Source: an uncultured Pelagibacteraceae bacterium
GTDB lineage: Bacteria > Pseudomonadota > Alphaproteobacteria > Pelagibacterales > Pelagibacteraceae
Direction of reading: 5' to 3'
Assembly: GCA_902633885.1 (NCBI GenBank)
Contig: CACPIK010000022.1
Coordinates: forward strand, 1-10,274
DNA length: 10,274 nucleotides
Shown: piece by piece, positions 6,500-10,274 of the stretch
Layout of the letters: every line of letters begins with the position of its first letter
How positions within the stretch are numbered: position 1 is the first letter of the stretch
The notes under the pieces: generated by a model
Database searches by the model: none
What the model was told of the DNA's origin: nothing
Seen by the model: the letters and a program-made list of their open reading frames with translations, nothing else
Position numbers and translations under genes: made by a program

Positions 6500-6690
6500 A
6501 ATGAATTAAGAGGCAACTCTTAACTGACCATCTAGGGAAAAACCGAGAGGTTCAAGCCTAGAGGGCAGAAAGCTCCACAGAGTAGCGCTAAAATAGTGGA
6601 GTGTAAGGCATGGCGGTAGCGCATAAAACGACGTGCCAAAAACTACTGTTCTTTGTGCCTGAAAAGGTGCAGAGAAACAGGGTTTTTCTA
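6500..6690 (+). ncRNA. Candidate structured RNA, family not recognised
   Basis: About 190 bases with roughly 45% G+C by hand count, in strongly AT-rich surroundings. Helices found by eye: H1 6506-6512/6517-6523 with loop GCAA; H2 6531-6536/6557-6562, enclosing 6541-6544/6549-6552 with loop GAGA; H3 6573-6578/6596-6601; H4 6607-6612/6632-6637; H5 6646-6660/6665-6680, 15 pairs with one bulged A and loop GAAA. Two further pairings could be pseudoknots: 6537-6544 with 6681-6688 (8 perfect pairs) and 6585-6590 with 6617-6622 (6 pairs). H5 contains three G-U wobbles and H4 one; these, and the three GNRA loops, are stable only in a plus-strand transcript. It ends six bases before the methyltransferase ATG. 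It lacks the hallmark sequences of RNase P RNA, tmRNA, SRP RNA, a tRNA or common riboswitches. It may be an independent small RNA or the 5' leader of the methyltransferase gene. Confidence 0.68.
6646..6688 (+). terminator. Terminator-like hairpin at the 3' end of the structured RNA
   Basis: CTGTTCTTTGTGCCT (6646-6660) pairs with AGGTGCAGAG plus AACAG (6665-6674, 6676-6680) around a GAAA loop, and is followed by GGTTTTTC (6681-6688). A strong stem with a T-tract two bases later is the form of an intrinsic terminator. The same GGTTTTTC can instead pair with 6537-6544, so the T-tract may have a structural role. If it terminates, transcription would stop right before the methyltransferase start codon. 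Confidence 0.42.
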
Positions 6691-6694
6691 ACAT

Positions 6695-6970
6695 ATGATC
6701 CTAAAAGGTACAAAATTTCAGGTAAAAGTCTGGAAATATTTAAAAACTATTAAAAAAGGTCAAACTAAAAGCTATTTAGATGTTGCAAAAGCTATTAAAA
6801 AACCTAAAGCGGTAAGAGCTGTAGCAAATGCCATAGGCAAGAACCCCTATGCTCCAAAAATACCTTGTCATAGAGTTATAAGGTCAGATGGTTCTTTAGG
6901 TGGATATTCTGGATCTGGAGGCGTTAAAAACAAGAAAAAACTACTAAAATCTGAAGGTATATTGCTCTAA
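6695..6970 (+). CDS. ogt: Methylated-DNA--protein-cysteine methyltransferase, single domain
   Basis: This 91-residue protein consists only of the C-terminal DNA-binding/active-site domain of O6-alkylguanine-DNA alkyltransferases, which move an alkyl group from O6-alkylguanine onto their own cysteine. In order: GTKFQVKVWKYLKTI (5-19), TKSYLDVAKAI (24-34, with Y27), the recognition helix KAVRAVANAIGKNP (38-51, with the base-flipping arginine R41), the active site PCHRVI (57-62, C58) and GSLGGYSG (66-73). The nucleophilic cysteine is present, so this is not the cysteine-less alkyltransferase-like type. The N-terminal domain of Ada/Ogt is absent, which is common for short bacterial versions. The ATG at 6695 is the first that gives the conserved GTxFQ start. 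It lies only six bases after the folded RNA, with no Shine-Dalgarno, so access to the start could depend on that RNA. Confidence 0.9.
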   Translation: MILKGTKFQVKVWKYLKTIKKGQTKSYLDVAKAIKKPKAVRAVANAIGKNPYAPKIPCHRVIRSDGSLGGYSGSGGVKNKKKLLKSEGILL

Positions 6971-7443
6971 AATCTTTAATTACCAGAGATTTTTATGAAT
7001 TTTACAATATTTAGTAATTTTTTTTTATTTTCACCTATTAGTTGCAGCATAAAATCTCTTAAGCTTAAAATAACCATATCTATGGGCTTTTAAACGGTAT
7101 ATTCTGATACTGCAATGCTCAATTATTTTTTAATAAATTAACCGTTTATTACAATATCTTTCGTTTCTTTTTTACCCTATCACCCATGAATAACTGTTTT
7201 TAAGTTATCTAAGTTTTCACAAAGTATTGATTTTGCTATCTTTTTCACAATGTTTTAGCAAAACATCTATAAATTTCTTTTTTATAATTATTTACCAATT
7301 CGCTAAAAGGAGTTTATAATTCTCTTAGTACATTTTATTATTTATTTTACTTTAATAAATATAAATAAATTAATAATTACAGTTATATAAACAATATATC
7401 TAAAGTAATTTATTAGTAATTAGTACAAATATAAGAATTATAA
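6971..7443. other. 473-base A/T-rich intergenic region without a recognised gene
   Basis: No convincing coding frame was found. Visible items are: a weak stem AAAATCT/AGATTTT (6969-6975/6987-6993), overlapping the methyltransferase stop and followed by T, which might end its transcript; an 8-base inverted pair TAAACGGT (7091-7098) and ACCGTTTA (7141-7148); a short hairpin ATGTTTT-AGC-AAAACAT (7250-7266), whose TAGCAAAA also matches TTTTGCTA at 7231-7238 in reverse; and a purine-rich AAAAGGAG near 7305 with no start codon at a usable distance. Both flanking genes point toward this region, so it needs no promoter for them. In a compact genome a gap of this size is unusual and could be the remains of a lost gene. 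Confidence 0.5.
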
Positions 7444-8289
7444 TTATCTTTTTAAATAAAGCTCTCTTCTTGAAATATATAAACCACTTATAACAATAAT
7501 AAATAAACCAAGATATGTCCAATTATCAGGTAATTCTTTAAAGAAATAATAACTAATAATGATATTTGTTATAATCTCAGTATAGCCTAAAGGGGCTAAT
7601 TTAGAGGCATCAGCATATTTTAGGGATAATATTATAAATAAATGGGCCACAGAGGCTATAAAGCCTATTATAGCCATCATAAACCATTCATTTGGAGAAG
7701 GATTAATCCAAACAGAAGGTAAAAACATACTGATTATTATGGTCCCTACTACGCCTGAAAATAACAATGTTAAAAGAGAATTATCTGATGTGCTAAGTTT
7801 TCTAGTAATAATCAAGTAAAAACCATAACAAATACCATTACCTAAAGCTGCAAAAGTCGCTAAGTTAAATTCAATAAATCCGGGTCGAATAACGATTAGT
7901 GTTCCTAAAAATCCTAATGATACAGCTGTCCATCTTCGAATACCTACTTTTTCATTAAGAAAAAAGGGAGATAAAGCAGTTACAAAAATAGGAGCTATAA
8001 AAGCTAATGTTAAAGCTTTAGGAAGAGAAATTTCAGATATTGCATAAAAAAATAAATAAGTAGAAAACACAAAAACTAAACCTCTAATTAATTGAAGAGC
8101 TGGTTTTTTAGTCCAGACCAAATGTTGCCTATAGAATAATAGCATTAAAGTAAGTGTAAAAACGACTGTAAAAAAATATCTAGCCCAAGTTATTTGTAGA
8201 ACATCCATTGATGAGCTCAAATATTTTGCAAAAGCATCCATAACTGGAAGTATCATCCACGCCGAAGCATTTAGTATGATTGCTTTCAT
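7444..8289 (-). CDS. EamA/DMT-superfamily permease
   Basis: The 281-residue integral membrane protein has about ten hydrophobic helices arranged as two EamA repeats, roughly residues 5-138 and 145-278. Typical family features are the N-terminal SAWMILPVMDAFAKYLS with an ITWARYFF helix after it, RGLVFVFSTYLFFYAIS (69-85), ALTLAFIAPIFVTALSPFFLNEKV (92-115) and, in the second half, SLKYADASKLAPLGYTEIITNIIISYYFFKE, each half ending in an FxxE/K-like helix cap. Members transport metabolites and amino acids; RhtA of E. coli exports homoserine and threonine, while rickettsial relatives import S-adenosylmethionine. It is the last gene of the operon, 19 bases after the AEC gene and two genes after homoserine dehydrogenase. 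A role in moving an aspartate-family metabolite is an attractive but unproven inference. Confidence 0.9.
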   Translation of the reverse strand: MKAIILNASAWMILPVMDAFAKYLSSSMDVLQITWARYFFTVVFTLTLMLLFYRQHLVWTKKPALQLIRGLVFVFSTYLFFYAISEISLPKALTLAFIAPIFVTALSPFFLNEKVGIRRWTAVSLGFLGTLIVIRPGFIEFNLATFAALGNGICYGFYLIITRKLSTSDNSLLTLLFSGVVGTIIISMFLPSVWINPSPNEWFMMAIIGFIASVAHLFIILSLKYADASKLAPLGYTEIITNIIISYYFFKELPDNWTYLGLFIIVISGLYISRRELYLKR

Positions 8290-8308
8290 TAATATGAAAG
8301 GATACCGC

Positions 8309-9208
8309 TTAATAGAAATACTTTAAAGAAATAAATACAGTAATCGGAACAGTAACTAAAGACATGATTGTAGATACAACAATCATGCTAGATATATTAT
8401 CTACTATATGCTTTGGGGAATACATAGAGGCAACCAAATAACATAAAATCGCGCTTGGCATTGATGACTGTATTAACAAAACACCAGCAGCAAAGCCAGA
8501 CAAATTGAAGATTTTAATTAAAAAAAAACCAATTATAGGTCCAACAATTACTCTGCCTATTGAAGTAATTATAGAAGAACCAAAAGAAAAAATTTTCATT
8601 TGTGTTAAACCTATACCTAATGACATTAAAATAAGAACTATCATTGTATAGGCTAATAACATAACTGTATTAAGAACAAATAGTGGCATAGGAATTTCAA
8701 AATACAAAAAAACAATAGTTACTAAAATTGAATAAAAAGCTGGGCTTTTTAATATAACATTAAAATCAAATTTTTTTTTTGCCAAAAATATATTTAAAGT
8801 AAAATGTAAAACTACCACAAGAGAGGAAATTGCAGCAGCAACACCCATTCCTAATTTACCATAAGCAAATAAGCATATTGGAATGCCCATATTTCCAGTA
8901 TTAGGTAAAATAAATGGCGGAAGTTCTCTAATGTAATCTTTTTTCATTAAAATAAGAAATATGAGACCAACAACGCCAAAACAAGTTAACAATATTAAAG
9001 AATAAATAAAATATTCAGCAAATAATGCAAAGGTTATACCCGTAGATGTTAAAGCAAATATAACTAATGAAGGTGTTCCAAAATTTGCCGCATAATTTGT
9101 AATAAACGAAGTGTCAATTTTTGGATTTTTTTTTCCTAAAAAAAAACCAATACCAATTATAAAAAAGACTGGAAATATTACTTCGAAAAGTTTGATATAT
9201 ATTTCCAT
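8309..9208 (-). CDS. AEC-family (auxin efflux carrier-like) permease
   Basis: The 299-residue membrane protein has around ten hydrophobic segments in two halves. It resembles the bacterial AEC family: an N-terminal IFPVFFIIGIGFFLGKK (10-26), NYAANFGTPSLVIFAL (38-53), the conserved crossing segment LPNTGNMGIPICLFAYG (101-117), a middle MSLGIGLTQMK (195-205), and a second crossing segment LLIQSSMPSAILCYLVASMY (244-263). The family moves organic acids and amino acids such as malate, malonate or auxin; substrate cannot be told here. Its start codon overlaps the stop of homoserine dehydrogenase (TAATG sharing one base), so translation is coupled to hom, and the DMT permease follows 19 bases later. 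Confidence 0.9.
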   Translation of the reverse strand: MEIYIKLFEVIFPVFFIIGIGFFLGKKNPKIDTSFITNYAANFGTPSLVIFALTSTGITFALFAEYFIYSLILLTCFGVVGLIFLILMKKDYIRELPPFILPNTGNMGIPICLFAYGKLGMGVAAAISSLVVVLHFTLNIFLAKKKFDFNVILKSPAFYSILVTIVFLYFEIPMPLFVLNTVMLLAYTMIVLILMSLGIGLTQMKIFSFGSSIITSIGRVIVGPIIGFFLIKIFNLSGFAAGVLLIQSSMPSAILCYLVASMYSPKHIVDNISSMIVVSTIMSLVTVPITVFISLKYFY

Positions 9209-10274
9209 TAAAATAAACGTATTTTAATAGGATTTTTTAATATATTTTTATTACCACTTAGCGAATTTAAACATTTTCTTGAATTTTTCTCATTTGCATC
9301 ATGAGTGATAATAACAATTGACGCTGTCTTTTTTTTATTATTAGGTATTTGAATTAGTCTTTGAACTGAAATTTTGTACTTGGACAATTGTCTTGTAATG
9401 ATAGACAATACACCTGGCTTATCAATAACCTCTAGTCTTAAATAAAGTGAATTTGAATAATTATTTAAATCATAAATTTTTATTTTTTTTCTTTTTTTAT
9501 TAGAAATTCCAAAAGGATACTTGATATTACCCCTCAAAATAGACAAGATATCAGACATCAAAGCTGACGAAGTTGGACCAGGACCTGCGCCCTCACCTTG
9601 TAAAACACTTTCACCAACTGGTTTTCCTTCTAATATAACTGCATTCATAACATCGTTAACATTTCCAATGTATGTATTTTTTCTTACTAAACATGGGTGT
9701 ACTCGTTCAAATAATCGATTATTTATTATTTCAGTTATGCCTAAAAGTTTAATTCTATAATTTAATTGATCAACTATTTCAAAATCTTTGCTCTCAATAT
9801 TTTCAATTCCTTCCATTAGATTTTTTGATTTTGAGATTTTATTATTAAAAGCTAATGAAGATAATATTTTTACCTTTGCAAGGGCATCATAACCATTTAA
9901 ATCTAGCTTTGGATTAATAGGTTCTGCATAACCAAGTTTTTGAGCTCTTGATAAAACTTTAGAAAAGTCTTCTTTTGTTTCTTCCATTTGAGAAAGTATA
10001 TAATTACAAGTACCGTTTAATATCCCATAAACTTTTTTTATTTTATTTGTAGCCAAGCTCTCTTTAATTGTTCTTAAAATTGGCACACCACCTCCTACAG
10101 AAGCTTCAAATTCTAGATTAACTTTATTATTTTCTGCTAGTTTAGAGAGATAGTCACCATGCTTGGAAATTAATGCTTTATTAGGAGTAACTACATGAAC
10201 CTTGTTTCTTAATGCAAATTCAACAATTTTTTTTGACATTCCATCAGAATTTCCAATTGCTTCAATCAGAATAT
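9208..10274 (-). CDS. hom: Homoserine dehydrogenase, N-terminus beyond the window
   Basis: The enzyme reduces aspartate semialdehyde to homoserine, the branch point to threonine and methionine. The frame remains open through base 10274, with ILIEAIGNSDGM before the methionine at 10239 in the right register, so the gene starts outside the window and that methionine is internal. Counting from it: HVVTPNKALISKHG (15-28) ends the NAD(P)-binding domain; GGGVPILRTIKESL (49-62), GILNGTCNYILSQME (72-86), GYAEPINPKLDLNGYDALAKVKIL (103-126, with the catalytic lysine) and QGEGAGPGPTSSALMSDI (214-231) form the catalytic domain. An ACT domain begins at about 264 (SLYLRLEVIDKPGVLSIITRQL), as in Hom proteins that are feedback-inhibited by threonine. 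The stop overlaps the AEC permease start, indicating an operon with two permeases. Confidence 0.95.
   Translation of the reverse strand, partial: ILIEAIGNSDGMSKKIVEFALRNKVHVVTPNKALISKHGDYLSKLAENNKVNLEFEASVGGGVPILRTIKESLATNKIKKVYGILNGTCNYILSQMEETKEDFSKVLSRAQKLGYAEPINPKLDLNGYDALAKVKILSSLAFNNKISKSKNLMEGIENIESKDFEIVDQLNYRIKLLGITEIINNRLFERVHPCLVRKNTYIGNVNDVMNAVILEGKPVGESVLQGEGAGPGPTSSALMSDILSILRGNIKYPFGISNKKRKKIKIYDLNNYSNSLYLRLEVIDKPGVLSIITRQLSKYKISVQRLIQIPNNKKKTASIVIITHDANEKNSRKCLNSLSGNKNILKNPIKIRLF

Noticed and set aside
6524..6548. Hammerhead-like words (CTGA...GAAA) in the structured RNA
   Set aside because: The core reads CTGACCA rather than CTGANGA, and the three helices of a hammerhead cannot be drawn around it.
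6500..6690. RNase P RNA, tmRNA or SRP RNA as identity of the structured RNA
   Set aside because: The conserved GAGGAAAGTCC-type core of RNase P RNA, a tag-peptide frame with tRNA-like CCA end for tmRNA, and the GGAA-loop domain of SRP RNA are all absent, and the length of about 190 bases does not fit RNase P.
6506..6694. A 62-codon minus-strand open frame across the G+C-richer segment
   Set aside because: Its composition (rich in Pro, Cys, Phe, Leu, poor in Lys/Asn) is unlike every real protein here, it coincides with the hairpins of the plus-strand RNA, and it matches no motif. It is best explained as a by-product of the structured RNA.
6995..7093. 32-codon plus-strand frame after the methyltransferase gene
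   Set aside because: It is short, Phe/Ile/Ser-rich as expected by chance in A/T-rich DNA, has no recognisable motif and starts inside the weak stem after the preceding gene.
9521..9760. 79-codon plus-strand frame within homoserine dehydrogenase
   Set aside because: It is antisense to a well-conserved catalytic region; its sequence is the complement of the GEGAGPGPT-containing segment and it has no independent support.

Overview
The window is strongly AT-rich, with lysine-, asparagine- and isoleucine-rich proteins, very short intergenic gaps and overlapping start/stop codons. It encodes proteins typical of Alphaproteobacteria: an NDUFS4-type accessory subunit of respiratory complex I, an MJ0042-type zinc-ribbon protein and an SbmA/BacA-like membrane protein. 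The best guess is a streamlined marine alphaproteobacterium of the SAR11/Pelagibacterales kind. That is an inference from composition and gene content; no marker gene here settles it.

Layout. Positions 1-388 (minus) hold the N-terminal part of a zinc-ribbon/membrane-anchor protein. A plus-strand block follows: tRNA-Pro(TGG), the NDUFS4-like subunit, an SbmA/BacA-like protein and class II fructose-1,6-bisphosphatase (glpX), with gaps of only 3-8 bases, then tRNA-Glu(TTC). Starting inside the 3' end of tRNA-Glu is an accessory-looking block: a GT-A glycosyltransferase (minus), a GIY-YIG nuclease-like protein overlapping a GT-B glycosyltransferase (both plus), and a tyrosine recombinase (minus). 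The recombinase start codon abuts a perfect 14-bp inverted repeat with a 7-bp spacer. This repeat has the geometry of a recombinase crossover site and overlaps the -10 of a good sigma70 promoter.

Between the recombinase and a single-domain O6-alkylguanine-DNA methyltransferase lie a 54-codon two-helix membrane protein and about 190 bases that stand out by composition (about 45% G+C by hand count). This segment folds on the plus strand into at least five helices, three capped by GNRA tetraloops, with two possible tertiary or pseudoknot pairings and a U-rich end. G-U wobbles and GNRA loops exist only on the plus strand, so a plus-strand structured RNA is the natural reading. I do not recognise the family; this is the most interesting element in the window.

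After about 470 bases without a gene comes a minus-strand operon, in transcription order: homoserine dehydrogenase (N-terminus off the window), an AEC-family permease (stop and start overlap as TAATG) and an EamA/DMT-family permease. The arrangement suggests amino-acid synthesis linked to transport of a related metabolite, but the substrates cannot be read from the sequence.
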